In this document: in pieces, positions 53,657-62,900 of the stretch
Position numbering within the stretch: position 1 is the first letter of the stretch
Layout: the number at the start of each line of letters is the position of its first letter
Source: Christiangramia sp. OXR-203
GTDB taxonomy: Bacteria > Bacteroidota > Bacteroidia > Flavobacteriales > Flavobacteriaceae
Assembly: GCF_034372165.1 (NCBI RefSeq)
Contig: NZ_CP139698.1
Location: 868,001 to 932,000 of the forward strand
DNA: 64,000 bases
Direction of reading: 5' to 3'
Program-made: the position numbers and the translations under genes
Notes under the pieces: generated by a model
What the model saw: the letters and a program-made list of their open reading frames with translations, nothing else
Databases searched by the model: none
Told to the model about the DNA's origin: nothing

Positions 53657-54469
53657 TTATTTCTTAACCTCTTTTGAATTTTCGGGAATCTGAAAATAAT
53701 TCTCTTCAGGTTGAAAGAACTGGATATTCGAGATCTTTGCCTCTCCAATCTTATCACCTAAACCGCTTTCTTCATTCCAGTTGTGGAAACTCCAGGTAGT
53801 GGCGAAACTCACATCTTCGACAGTTTTATAATCGCTATAAACGATCGCATGTGGATTTTCTTCAGCTTTAGACTTATCTGTACCAAAAGTTACAATATAG
53901 GCAGCGGCCTTAAGTAACTTGGTATCATCGTCCTGATACACAACATACCAGTCATCTGGTGAATCTCCCGTGTCACCCTTAAAAGTTAATTTTGAGGATG
54001 GATATTCCAGGCTATCAAGCTTACGCTGACTTGATTCTTCCCAAACGGTACCTGGATCTGTAAGTTTAAAAGGCATTGCAAAGAAATATTGCCAGGTGAA
54101 AATATCAAAACGAGCGCCATCTGTAGGACTGGAATCTGGTGAAATAGCTACTTCACTTCCATCAAATACGATGGTAGAACCATTATTTTTCTCGATTCTG
54201 ATCCCACTTGAGTTGGTATTCATAGCCAGTTTTGCATTCAGTCTTTCTGAACCTCCAAAATTAAGCTGAATATCAAAGGAAACGGCTTCCTGCATTTTAA
54301 AGGCAGATTTGTTGTGAGCCTCTTCTATATTTTCAGAAAAACTTAAAACCTGCGGAGGTCCGGCGCCATCTCCAATGCCATTATCAGGTTCCACGGGTAT
54401 TTTTTCTTCGGAAGAATTCTTACAGCTTACGATGCTGACAATTAAGAATAGAACGATCAATTTCTTCAT
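53657..54469 (-). CDS. Lipoprotein, DUF6503-like
   Basis: 270 residues. Lipobox IVSC puts the lipid Cys at residue 16. The mature part is strand-rich (AKLAMNTNSSGIRIEKNNGST, FQPEENYFQIPENSKEVKK) and a central stretch HNWNEESGLGDKIGEAKISN fits the DUF6503 pattern as I remember it; the name should be confirmed. It ends 1 base from the convergent histidine kinase. Envelope-anchored; function unknown. htpG lies upstream on the same strand, separated by a terminator. Confidence 0.7.
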   Translation of the reverse strand: MKKLIVLFLIVSIVSCKNSSEEKIPVEPDNGIGDGAGPPQVLSFSENIEEAHNKSAFKMQEAVSFDIQLNFGGSERLNAKLAMNTNSSGIRIEKNNGSTIVFDGSEVAISPDSSPTDGARFDIFTWQYFFAMPFKLTDPGTVWEESSQRKLDSLEYPSSKLTFKGDTGDSPDDWYVVYQDDDTKLLKAAAYIVTFGTDKSKAEENPHAIVYSDYKTVEDVSFATTWSFHNWNEESGLGDKIGEAKISNIQFFQPEENYFQIPENSKEVKK

Positions 54470-54492
54470 GGTATTTAATTTACTGGTTAATA

Positions 54493-54523
54493 AAAAAAGC
54501 CGCTGTAATTCAGCGGCTTTGTT
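54493..54523. terminator. Terminator at the 3' end of htpG
   Basis: AAAGCCGCTG and CAGCGGCTTT form a 10-bp stem with a 5-base loop and A/T runs. It ends htpG on the minus strand, 18 bases after the stop. Confidence 0.8.
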
Positions 54524-54540
54524 AGTCGGAAGTAAAGTGA

Positions 54541-56427
54541 TTACTTTACCATATCGAAACTTCTTTTAATAAAATCAGTGAGTTCTTCACCTTTCAAAAG
54601 ATTTTGAGATAATCTTGCCAGGTCAAGCGATTGCTTGATCAAGCGTTGTTGTTTTTTCTCAGTTTTGGTGTTTAGAATAGTATTTATCAACTCGTGGTTG
54701 GTGTTAACAACAAGGTTATACATTTCAGGCATATTGCCCATTCCAAACATACCGCCACCACCGGTTTGCTGCATCTCTTTCATTCTACGCATAAATTCCG
54801 GTTGCGTAATGATCAATGGCGCTGCAGTGCTATCCATCGCTTCCATCTGGATCGTATACTTGTCCGCAGGAATTACTTTTTCGAAATCACCTTTAAGCTG
54901 TTCCTTTTCTTCATCAGATAATTTTGAGATCTTCTCATCATCTGTCTTAATAAGGTTATCTACATGATCTGAATCTACTCTTACAAAAGAAATATTTTCA
55001 TGAGAGGTTTCAAGCTTTTGAAGCAGGTGAGAGACGATAGGGCTATCCAGCATTAGTACTTTGTAGCCTTTATCCTTAGCTGCCTGGATATAACTATGTT
55101 GCTCATCTTTGTTAGAAGCATATAGAACCACCAGTTTATCATCCTTATCGGTTTGATTGTCCTTAATCGCTTCCTTGAGTTCTTCAAAAGTGAAGAATTC
55201 GTTTTCTGTTGTTGGATACAACGCGAATTTATCAGCTTTTTCAAAGAATTTATCTTCTGAAAGCATTCCGTATTCGATCACGATCTTAATATCATTCCAT
55301 TTTTTCTCGAAATCCTCTCGATTGTTGTTGAATAAGCTTTTCAGTTTATCTGCAACTTTACGTGTGATATAACTCGATATTTTCTTAACAGCACCGTCAG
55401 CCTGTAAATAGGATCTTGATACGTTAAGTGGAATATCTGGAGAGTCAATCACTCCACGAAGCATCGTAAGGAATTCCGGTACGATACCTTCTACATTATC
55501 GGTTACATAAACCTGGTTCTGGTATAACTGGATTTTATCCTTCTGGATATTCATATCCTGAGCCATTCTAGGGAAATAAAGTATCCCTGTCAGGTTGAAA
55601 GGATAGTCAACATTTAAGTGAATATGAAATAATGGATCTTCGAATTGCATTGGATACAATTCCTTATAGAAACCATTATAGTCTTTTTCCTCTAAATCTG
55701 TTGGTTGCTTTGTCCAAGCAGGATTTGGATTGTTGATAATATTATCAACGGTTTTTGTTTCCGGCTTGGCATCCTCTTTAGCATCTTCAGGGAGTGGTAA
55801 GGTTTCTTCCTTAGTACCAAACTTAATTGGTATAGGCATAAACTTATTATATTTTACCAAAAGTTCCTGGATTCTATTCTCTTCCAGAAATTCTTTATCC
55901 TCATCGTTAATATGAAGGATCACTTCAGTCCCGTGAGTGGATTTTTTAGCATCTTCAAGTGTGAACTCTGTAGTACCTTCACAAATCCAGTGAGCCGCAG
56001 GTTCATCTTTATGAGACTTAGTTAGGATCTCTACTTTGTTCGCTACCATAAAAGCAGAATAGAAACCAAGACCAAAATGGCCTATTATTCCACTGTCTTT
56101 TGCAGAGTCTTTGTATTTGTCAAGAAACTCTTCAGCTCCAGAAAAGGCAACTTCATTGATATATTTCTTAACCTCTTCTTTCGTCATCCCAATACCCTGA
56201 TCAATAATATGCAGCGTATTGTTTTCCTCGTTAACTTTTACTTCTATCGTAGGATTGCCGTATTCAACGTTAGCTTCACCTAGACTACTAAGGTGCTTTA
56301 ATTTTAAAGTCGCATCGGTTGCATTTGAGATCAGCTCCCTTAAAAAGATTTCATGATCACTGTATAAAAACTTTTTAATAAGCGGAAATATGTTTTCAAC
56401 AGACACATTTATTTTTCCGGTTGCCAT
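54541..56427 (-). CDS. htpG: Molecular chaperone HtpG (Hsp90)
   Basis: 628 residues. The ATPase domain starts IFPLIKKFLYSDHEIFLREL (about 13-32), with NATDA, DQGIGM near 85-90 and GHFGLGFYSAFMVA near 118-131. Middle and dimerisation domains follow. The C-terminal MEEVD of eukaryotic Hsp90 is absent as expected. Assists folding under heat and oxidative stress. A palindrome TGTCAAACTGACA lies 64 bases upstream, and a TetR-family regulator is divergent. Confidence 0.95.
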   Translation of the reverse strand: MATGKINVSVENIFPLIKKFLYSDHEIFLRELISNATDATLKLKHLSSLGEANVEYGNPTIEVKVNEENNTLHIIDQGIGMTKEEVKKYINEVAFSGAEEFLDKYKDSAKDSGIIGHFGLGFYSAFMVANKVEILTKSHKDEPAAHWICEGTTEFTLEDAKKSTHGTEVILHINDEDKEFLEENRIQELLVKYNKFMPIPIKFGTKEETLPLPEDAKEDAKPETKTVDNIINNPNPAWTKQPTDLEEKDYNGFYKELYPMQFEDPLFHIHLNVDYPFNLTGILYFPRMAQDMNIQKDKIQLYQNQVYVTDNVEGIVPEFLTMLRGVIDSPDIPLNVSRSYLQADGAVKKISSYITRKVADKLKSLFNNNREDFEKKWNDIKIVIEYGMLSEDKFFEKADKFALYPTTENEFFTFEELKEAIKDNQTDKDDKLVVLYASNKDEQHSYIQAAKDKGYKVLMLDSPIVSHLLQKLETSHENISFVRVDSDHVDNLIKTDDEKISKLSDEEKEQLKGDFEKVIPADKYTIQMEAMDSTAAPLIITQPEFMRRMKEMQQTGGGGMFGMGNMPEMYNLVVNTNHELINTILNTKTEKKQQRLIKQSLDLARLSQNLLKGEELTDFIKRSFDMVK

Positions 56428-56490
56428 ATAATTTGATTTAAAATTTTGTTCGGTTTGAGAGATTCAAAAAAAATACCAATAATGCTTTGC

Positions 56491-56503
56491 TGTCAAACTG
56501 ACA
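56491..56503. promoter_or_regulatory. Palindrome TGTCA-N3-TGACA between htpG and the TetR gene
   Basis: A perfect 5-bp inverted repeat with a 3-base spacer in the 211-base gap between divergent genes. On the minus strand it contains TTGACA 18 bases ahead of a TATTTTTT sequence, so it may overlap the -33 element of htpG. Candidate heat-shock or TetR operator. Confidence 0.45.
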
Positions 56504-56613
56504 CCCTATGTAATGAAACATGTAAAAATACGTCTAAGCCATTGTATTTAGCTGAATGAGAACTTTTAACAAAGTTTTGTTTATCGAATAGCCTAAATAC
56601 TTAAACAAAGTAG

Positions 56614-56621
56614 TATCTTTG
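56614..56621 (+). promoter_or_regulatory. -7 promoter element TATCTTTG for the TetR operon
   Basis: Exact TAnnTTTG match 17 bases before ATG 56639. No TTG at 17-23 bases. Confidence 0.5.
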
Positions 56622-56638
56622 AAAAAGAAATAAGAATT

Positions 56639-57310
56639 ATGGCAAAGGCAACAGGAAATAGTAAGGTGAAGAAGAAGCCAAGTGAGGACAAGTTAATAGC
56701 AATTTACATGGATTACGTACTTGTGAATGAAAGTACTCCGAGAAGTGTATATAAGTTTGCGAAGGAAAATGATATAACCGAACAGGAGTTTTACGAATTC
56801 TTCGGAAGTTTTGATGGTTTAAGAAAGAAGATCTGGGATAAGTTTTTTGATAATACTCTATCTGTCATGGAGAAGTCACCAGATTATCACTCCTTCAGTA
56901 ATCGTGAAAAGCTACTCACATTTTTCTATACATTCTTTGAAGTTTTAACTGCAAACAGAAGTTACGTACTCTACGCACTTAGTGAGCATAAGGATCGAAT
57001 GAAAAACCTTGAACAACTTAAAGGTTTACGTAGGAAGATGCGCAGTCTCGCCAAGGAATTAATTTCTGATGGTAATAGTGAAAAATCGTTTAAACTATTC
57101 GAGCAGAGTGAAAGCATTTTTAGCGAAGGAGTATGGGTTCAATTCTTATTCCTGCTAAAATTCTGGATAGAGGATAATTCCTCATCTTTTGAAAGTACAG
57201 ACGTCGCAATCGAAAAATCTGTACATACCGTATTTGATCTATTCGATAACACTCCTTTGGAGCGTGTGGTAGACTTCGGAAAGTTCTTATGGAAAGAACG
57301 AATGGCCTAA
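56639..57310 (+). CDS. TetR-family transcriptional regulator
   Basis: 223 residues. The N-terminal helix-turn-helix is PRSVYKFAKENDITEQEFYEFFGSF at about 36-60; the C-terminal helices are typical of TetR ligand or dimer domains. The basic head (KATGNSKVKKKPSED) is unusual in length but common in flavobacterial members. Followed by the ABC1/UbiB-type kinase after 10 bases, so the two are probably co-expressed; its target could be this operon or divergent htpG. Confidence 0.85.
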   Translation: MAKATGNSKVKKKPSEDKLIAIYMDYVLVNESTPRSVYKFAKENDITEQEFYEFFGSFDGLRKKIWDKFFDNTLSVMEKSPDYHSFSNREKLLTFFYTFFEVLTANRSYVLYALSEHKDRMKNLEQLKGLRRKMRSLAKELISDGNSEKSFKLFEQSESIFSEGVWVQFLFLLKFWIEDNSSSFESTDVAIEKSVHTVFDLFDNTPLERVVDFGKFLWKERMA

Positions 57311-57320
57311 TTAAAAGAAT

Positions 57321-58628
57321 ATGAAAACTATAGATAAAATTCCGACAGGCAAAATAGGCCGTACCAGCAAACTGGTTCAGACCGGTGTTAAGATTGGTGG
57401 GAATTACATCAAATATTACGGCAAAAAGGCATTCAATTCTGAACTAACACGTGATGAGTTGGATGAGGATAACGCTACAGATATTTATGACGGACTTAAA
57501 AGTTTAAAGGGAAGCGCTTTAAAGGTAGCTCAAATGCTATCCATGGAGAAGAATTTACTTCCCGGTGCATACGTAGAAAAGTTTAGTCTGGCGCAATTCA
57601 GCGTGCCGCCCCTTTCAGCTCCATTAGTTAGAAAAACTTTTAAGAAATATAACGGAGCATATCCGGAAGAACTATATGATACTTTTGCAACCCAGTCGGT
57701 TAATGCCGCCAGTATCGGTCAGGTACATAAGGCGACAAAAGATGGGAAAAAACTTGCTGTGAAAATCCAATATCCGGGGGTTGCAGATAGTATCAGTTCA
57801 GATCTTGCGATGGTAAAACCAATTGCTCTAAAGATGTTCAACCTTTCAGCAAAGGATTCTGAAAAGTATTTTAAGGAAGTTGAAGGAAAACTTTTGGAAG
57901 AAACTGATTATATTCTGGAAGTGAAGCAAAGTAAGCATATTTCCAAGGCGGCTGCTCACATTCCTAATATCAAATTTCCGAAGTATTATGAAGATCTTTC
58001 CAGTGAAAGAATCATTACTATGGACTGGATGAATGGAATGCATCTTAGTGAGTTCTCAAAACAGAATATATCACAGGAGCTTGCAGACAAAGTAGGACAG
58101 GCACTTTGGGATTTTTATATGTTCCAGATTCACGGACTTCAGATGGTACATGCAGATCCACATCCGGGAAATTTCATGGTGGATTCTGAGAATAACCTGA
58201 TCGCCATTGATTTTGGTTGTATCAAGCAAATTCCAGATGATTTTTATACTCCTTATTTCTCAATGACAGATCGTAATAATCTTGATAATTCAGATTATTT
58301 CCACGGAAGATTATTGGAACTGGAAATTCTTCAGGAAAAGGATACAGATAAGGAGAGAAAGTTTTTCTCTGAAATGTTTTACGAGATGTTTGCGATGTTT
58401 TCAACTCCGTATCAATCTGAAGTATTCGATTTTACTGATAAAGAATTCTGGGATAATCTTTCCCAGCTAAGCGAAAAATATTCTAAAGACCCAGAATTAC
58501 GTCGTATGAATGGAAATCGAGGAAGTAGGCATTTCCTTTATATGAGCAGAACATTCTTCGGTTTATATAATTTGTTACATGATCTCAAAGCTAAAGTTGA
58601 GGTTAATAAGTTTAGAGGACTCCTCTAA
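57321..58628 (+). CDS. ABC1/UbiB (AarF) family atypical kinase
   Basis: 435 residues. KxGQ-like SLKGSALKVAQMLSMEK (about 53-69), the nucleotide-binding AASIGQVHKATKDGKKLAVKIQ (about 130-150) and HADPHPGNFMV (about 276-286), IDFGCIKQ (295-302) are ABC1 signatures. Such proteins support ubiquinone or menaquinone synthesis, or lipid transport. It is in an operon with a TetR regulator. A strong terminator follows about 70 bases after the stop. Confidence 0.87.
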   Translation: MKTIDKIPTGKIGRTSKLVQTGVKIGGNYIKYYGKKAFNSELTRDELDEDNATDIYDGLKSLKGSALKVAQMLSMEKNLLPGAYVEKFSLAQFSVPPLSAPLVRKTFKKYNGAYPEELYDTFATQSVNAASIGQVHKATKDGKKLAVKIQYPGVADSISSDLAMVKPIALKMFNLSAKDSEKYFKEVEGKLLEETDYILEVKQSKHISKAAAHIPNIKFPKYYEDLSSERIITMDWMNGMHLSEFSKQNISQELADKVGQALWDFYMFQIHGLQMVHADPHPGNFMVDSENNLIAIDFGCIKQIPDDFYTPYFSMTDRNNLDNSDYFHGRLLELEILQEKDTDKERKFFSEMFYEMFAMFSTPYQSEVFDFTDKEFWDNLSQLSEKYSKDPELRRMNGNRGSRHFLYMSRTFFGLYNLLHDLKAKVEVNKFRGLL

Positions 58629-58698
58629 TGGTTGATTTATTGGTTAGGTTGAAGAGAGCGTAGTTGTTGGTTGCAGCTGCGCTTTCTTTTTTGGTACT

Positions 58699-58733
58699 AA
58701 AAAAGCCCCCGGTCTATCCCGGGGGCTTTTTAT
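58699..58733. terminator. Bidirectional terminator
   Basis: AAAAAGCCCCCGG and CCGGGGGCTTTTT form a GC-rich stem of 13 pairs with a 6-base loop. Serves the ABC1 gene on the plus strand and the S9 peptidase on the minus strand. Confidence 0.9.
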
Positions 58734-58751
58734 TCCGAAGAGAAAAAAATA

Positions 58752-61208
58752 TTAATTCCCAGCTTCCTGCTGTTCAGTATTAGATTCAATTTCTCTATTC
58801 TTCACATATTTTTCCAGCCATTGATCCTGTTCCCATAATACGTGCAGTACAGATTCCTTTGCGCTATAACCATGACTTTCCTTAGGTAACATCACCAATC
58901 TTGCAGTTGCTCCTAATCCTTTAAGTGCATTAAAATAACGCTCACTTTGCATTGGATAAGTTCCTGAGTTATTATCTGCTTCCCCATGGATCATCAATAA
59001 CGGAGTATCCATTTTTTCTGCATGCATAAAAGGAGACATGGTATTATAAATTTCCGGAGCTTCCCAGTAATTTCTTTCTTCACTTTGAAACCCAAAAGGG
59101 GTAAGGGTACGATTGTAAGCACCACTTCGAGCGATTCCTGCAGCAAAAAGATCTGAATGAGAAAGCAGGTTAGCAGTCATAAAAGCGCCATAACTGTGTC
59201 CGCCAACGGCTACTCGATCACGATCTACAAATCCTCTTTCATCCACAGCATCTATAGCCGCTTTCGCATTTGCTACCAATTGCTTTCTGAAAGTATCATT
59301 AGGTTCTTCATCACCTTCTCCTACAATTGGGAACGATGCATCATCAAGCACTACATAACCTCTGTTCACCCAATAAACCGGTGAACCGTAATAAGGATAA
59401 GTAAAATCATTAGCATTGGAAGTGTTCTGAGAAGCTGAATTTTTGTCCTTGAATTCTCGTGGATATGCCCACATGAACATAGGGAGTTTTTCCGGATTAG
59501 ACATATCATAACCGGCAGGAAGATATAGAGTGGCATTTAGTTCCAGACCGTCATCTCTCTTATAAGTGATGACTTCTTTATGAACGTCTTCCAGGGATTT
59601 GAAAGGATTCTTGAAATTGGTGATCTGGGTGAGTTTATTCTTAGAATCTATATCCCGTATAAAGTAATTCGGGTACTCGGTAGAAGATTCAATACGAACC
59701 AGTATCTCACCTTTATCAATGTCCAGTGCTTCCACAAGGCTTTCTTTTTGATCTTTTAGTTCAGATTGGTAAATACGTTCAGTTTCTCCAGAACTTAGAT
59801 CAATTTTGTCCACGAATGGAAATTGTCCATCCTCTGTAAAACCTGAACCCATTAGAAAAGCTTCATCTTTATCAAGTTCAAGAACAGAACGTCCCCATTT
59901 ATTTTTGGACATTACGAATCTTCCTGGATCGCTGTATACATCCTGATAATTTCTGTCAAAAATGATTTCCGGCTTCTGGGAGGCATTAGATGGATCAAAA
60001 ACATAAGTTTTCGTATTCCTGGTATTCCACCAGTAATCGTTCGCTAAGGCAATATCATCATCGCCCCAGGTGATTCCGCTTGCACGATTCTTAAGTTTGA
60101 TGAGTGATTTCCCTTCACCTTTAAATGGCGCTTCAACCTGAAAATATTCATCTCTGTATTCAACTTCTTTTTCAGGATCTCCACCATCAAGAGCCACAAC
60201 ATAAGTTAAGGTTGCTGGACGATCACTTCTCCAGCTCCAATCTCGTTTGCCTTCTCTTTCGGCCATAAAACCTTTTGGCAGATCCTCAATGAGCGGTACT
60301 TCATTGATCATATTTACCAGTTGCCCATTCTTATCGTATATACTTGTTTCTGAAGGGAATCTGTAATATGGAACCAGGTATGAAAATGGTTTTTTTAAAT
60401 GTGTAACCATTACATATTCTCCATCTGGCGAGAACGAAATATCAGAATACATTTTGGGAGCCATCCATGACGAAACTGTACCATCCAGATTTACTTTCAT
60501 GATCTCAGATCTGGCTAATTGTTCGAAATTATATTCATCATTAGGATTCTTCAGTAGATCCTGATAAGTTCTGTTCTGTGCCTCTTTTCCATCGCTAACC
60601 GAAATTGTTGGACCCGAGGGAACCGAAGTTTCGGTATCGATTAGTGCTTTTCTATCTTCAGGAAGGGTAGTGACCAGAATAGCAGAATTATCTCTAAACC
60701 AGTTCACGGTGCTGCGCATATTCGCATTAAGATTGGCCTCGGTAAGCTTTCTTGCAGCAGCATTTTCAATATCGAGTACCCAAAGTTCTACTCCAGTATC
60801 TGTAGTATGGGTAAATGCCATCATACTTTCATCTGGTGACCAGGAGAAATTGGTAAGACGAGGGTTTTCCGGAAGTCCGTTTACTTGTACCGGTTCTTTT
60901 GCTTTTACAGATTTAACTTTGAAGTTATTGTAATAACGCGCCCTGCTATTAATATTGGTCACGGGATTTATTCTCAAACCACCCAGGCGTAATTCTTCTT
61001 CGCTTAGTTCAGCTATACTTTTAAATTGATCCCGGTAGAGGAAGATCATCATTTCTGCATCACTATCTATTAGTGTGGAAGGTGCCAGGGGAACATCGAT
61101 AAGTTCAAGGATTTCCTGCGGTGGTTTCTGGTAGTCCAGGTTTTCCTGACCAGCCATTCCATTAAGGAACAGAAAGGATCCCGCCAGACATAACAAAAGT
61201 CGGTTCAT
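58752..61208 (-). CDS. S9-family prolyl oligopeptidase-type peptidase
   Basis: 818 residues. Signal peptide of about 20 residues (LLLCLAGSFLFLNGMAGQ), a beta-propeller region over about 100-500 (TNFSWSPDESMMAFTHT, SFSPDGEYVMVTH), then the alpha/beta hydrolase domain with Ser in AVGGHSYGAFMTANLL (near 675), Asp in MIHGEADNNSGT and His in PKESHGYSAK. Close to plant/bacterial glutamyl endopeptidase-like S9 enzymes by its SEERNYWEAPE segment. Periplasmic peptide degradation is likely. Monocistronic, ended by the terminator downstream. Confidence 0.9.
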   Translation of the reverse strand: MNRLLLCLAGSFLFLNGMAGQENLDYQKPPQEILELIDVPLAPSTLIDSDAEMMIFLYRDQFKSIAELSEEELRLGGLRINPVTNINSRARYYNNFKVKSVKAKEPVQVNGLPENPRLTNFSWSPDESMMAFTHTTDTGVELWVLDIENAAARKLTEANLNANMRSTVNWFRDNSAILVTTLPEDRKALIDTETSVPSGPTISVSDGKEAQNRTYQDLLKNPNDEYNFEQLARSEIMKVNLDGTVSSWMAPKMYSDISFSPDGEYVMVTHLKKPFSYLVPYYRFPSETSIYDKNGQLVNMINEVPLIEDLPKGFMAEREGKRDWSWRSDRPATLTYVVALDGGDPEKEVEYRDEYFQVEAPFKGEGKSLIKLKNRASGITWGDDDIALANDYWWNTRNTKTYVFDPSNASQKPEIIFDRNYQDVYSDPGRFVMSKNKWGRSVLELDKDEAFLMGSGFTEDGQFPFVDKIDLSSGETERIYQSELKDQKESLVEALDIDKGEILVRIESSTEYPNYFIRDIDSKNKLTQITNFKNPFKSLEDVHKEVITYKRDDGLELNATLYLPAGYDMSNPEKLPMFMWAYPREFKDKNSASQNTSNANDFTYPYYGSPVYWVNRGYVVLDDASFPIVGEGDEEPNDTFRKQLVANAKAAIDAVDERGFVDRDRVAVGGHSYGAFMTANLLSHSDLFAAGIARSGAYNRTLTPFGFQSEERNYWEAPEIYNTMSPFMHAEKMDTPLLMIHGEADNNSGTYPMQSERYFNALKGLGATARLVMLPKESHGYSAKESVLHVLWEQDQWLEKYVKNREIESNTEQQEAGN

Positions 61209-61343
61209 AATGTGAATTTTAGATTTGAATTTAAATGATTACAAGCTCAATTGTAGTGTTAATGTTTCTTATATTGCGCGTCGGAATTTTCGCAAATTCA
61301 TTAAATTTAATAAGAATTATTTTTAATATCATAATTTTTACCC

Positions 61344-62354
61344 ATGTATCAAACAAAAATTGCAGGATTAGGAAAATATGTACCGGAAAATATTGTCACG
61401 AACGATGATCTTTCGAAACTGATGGATACGAACGATGAGTGGATCACCGAGCGTACCGGAATTAAAGAAAGAAGACACATCAAGAAAGGAGATGGCAACA
61501 CTACTGCAAGCATGGGAGTGAAAGCTGCCAAAATTGCCATTGAAAGAGCTGGAATCTCAAAAGACGATATAGACCTTATTGTATTCGCAACATTAAGTCC
61601 AGATTACTATTTTCCTGGGTGTGGAGTTCAGGTTCAGGAAATGCTGGAGATAGATACCTGTCCTGCCCTGGATGTTCGTAACCAGTGTAGCGGTTTTATT
61701 TACGCAGTTTCAGTAGCAGATCAATTCATCAAGACGGGAATGTACAAGAACGTACTGGTAATTGGTAGTGAGAACCATAGTGGTGGTCTTGATTTTACCA
61801 CCAGAGGACGATCGGTTTCAGTTATTTTTGGTGATGGGGCAGGAGCAGCCGTTCTCACGAGAAGTGATCACAACGGGCAGGGAATTCTTTCCACACATTT
61901 ACATTCTGAAGGGAAACATGCACTTGAATTGTCACTAAAGGGACCAAGTACTAATCACTGGGTACCAGAGATCATAGCAGAGAATCCACAAGGAGATGAT
62001 ATTCCTTACTATCCATATATGAATGGGCAATTCGTGTTTAAAAATGCGATCCAGAGATTTTCAGAAGTGATCAATGAAGGGCTTAATGAAAACGGACTTT
62101 CAATTTCAGATATTGATATGCTTATTCCGCACCAGGCGAATTTGAGAATTTCTCAATTCGTTCAGCAGAAGTTTAAGCTGGCAGATGATAAGGTTTATAA
62201 TAATATTCAGAAATATGGAAATACCACTGCGGCTTCTATTCCCATTGCTCTTACTGAAGCCTGGGAACAGGGTAAAGTAAAAGAAGGAGATACCGTGGTG
62301 CTGGCTGCTTTTGGAAGTGGTTTCACCTGGGGAAGTGCGATTATTAAATGGTAG
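61344..62354 (+). CDS. fabH: 3-oxoacyl-ACP synthase III
   Basis: 336 residues. Catalytic Cys in LDVRNQCSGFIYAV near residue 115, His in LIPHQANLRI near 260 and Asn in YGNTTAASIPIAL near 292 form the KAS III triad. It starts fatty-acid synthesis from an acyl-CoA primer; branched primers are likely in Flavobacteriia. A TAATTTTT sequence four bases before ATG 61344 is one base off the -7 consensus. A terminator follows closely. Confidence 0.92.
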   Translation: MYQTKIAGLGKYVPENIVTNDDLSKLMDTNDEWITERTGIKERRHIKKGDGNTTASMGVKAAKIAIERAGISKDDIDLIVFATLSPDYYFPGCGVQVQEMLEIDTCPALDVRNQCSGFIYAVSVADQFIKTGMYKNVLVIGSENHSGGLDFTTRGRSVSVIFGDGAGAAVLTRSDHNGQGILSTHLHSEGKHALELSLKGPSTNHWVPEIIAENPQGDDIPYYPYMNGQFVFKNAIQRFSEVINEGLNENGLSISDIDMLIPHQANLRISQFVQQKFKLADDKVYNNIQKYGNTTAASIPIALTEAWEQGKVKEGDTVVLAAFGSGFTWGSAIIKW

Positions 62355-62370
62355 TAAAAAAATTGAAGTA

Positions 62371-62401
62371 AAAAAGACCGCCAATTGCCGGTCTTTTTTA
62401 C
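62371..62401. terminator. Bidirectional terminator after fabH
   Basis: AAAAAAGACCG and CGGTCTTTTTT are exact reverse complements with an 8-base loop. Serves fabH and the convergent small membrane protein gene. Confidence 0.9.
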
Positions 62402-62599
62402 TTAAACACCTTTATAGTATTTATATAGATCGTAAATTCCGAAGAGAATAAATCCCGCGGCGATCGCAGTTCCAAAATTATCGGTTTCTATCGCAGTTAG
62501 TTTTTGATAGAGTCTAAAGCTTCCGTAGCAAATAAAGACGATCCCGAGGATAAGATTCCATTTATTACGTTGAGGTCTTTCTTCAAGTTCATTATTCAT
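62402..62599 (-). CDS. Small two-helix membrane protein
   Basis: 65 residues from ATG 62599, which overlaps the stop region of the upstream DUF2007-like gene; a start four codons earlier is possible. Two helices at about 15-32 and 44-58 (WNLILGIVFICYGSFRLY, FGTAIAAGFILFGIYDLY) with a short loop. Function unknown. It sits between the terminator after fabH and the DUF2007-like gene, so it is the last of a short operon. Confidence 0.6.
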   Translation of the reverse strand: MNNELEERPQRNKWNLILGIVFICYGSFRLYQKLTAIETDNFGTAIAAGFILFGIYDLYKYYKGV

Positions 62600-62834
62600 T
62601 ATCGAAGTCATTTGGGAATGTAGACTTAGCGATTTTCAAAGCTTCGTCGAAATCTTTTTCAAAAACGAATAATAATACCATTCCGTGTGTGGAACCAAAA
62701 CCAGCAAGTCTGGCCGACTCTACATCGTTTCTCATTCTCGAGTGGATATTGCTTTCGCCAAAAAGTTCCTGCAGGTATTGCACATTTGTTTCCGGTCCGG
62801 TATAGACTCTTTTATATTCTTCTGAAGTACTCAT
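62592..62834 (-). CDS. DUF2007-family small protein
   Basis: 80 residues. YKRVYTGPETNVQYLQELFGESNI, then VFEKDFDEALKIAKSTF, is the compact ferredoxin-like fold of the DUF2007 family, sometimes labelled putative signal-transducing protein. Cytosolic; function unknown. It is 8 bases into the downstream membrane protein gene (overlap), which supports an operon. Confidence 0.7.
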   Translation of the reverse strand: MSTSEEYKRVYTGPETNVQYLQELFGESNIHSRMRNDVESARLAGFGSTHGMVLLFVFEKDFDEALKIAKSTFPNDFDNE

Positions 62835-62900
62835 ATTTTACAAGATAAGATTACAAAATACGAATATACCGAAGTATTCGGCTACCTCATCAAAATTTAA

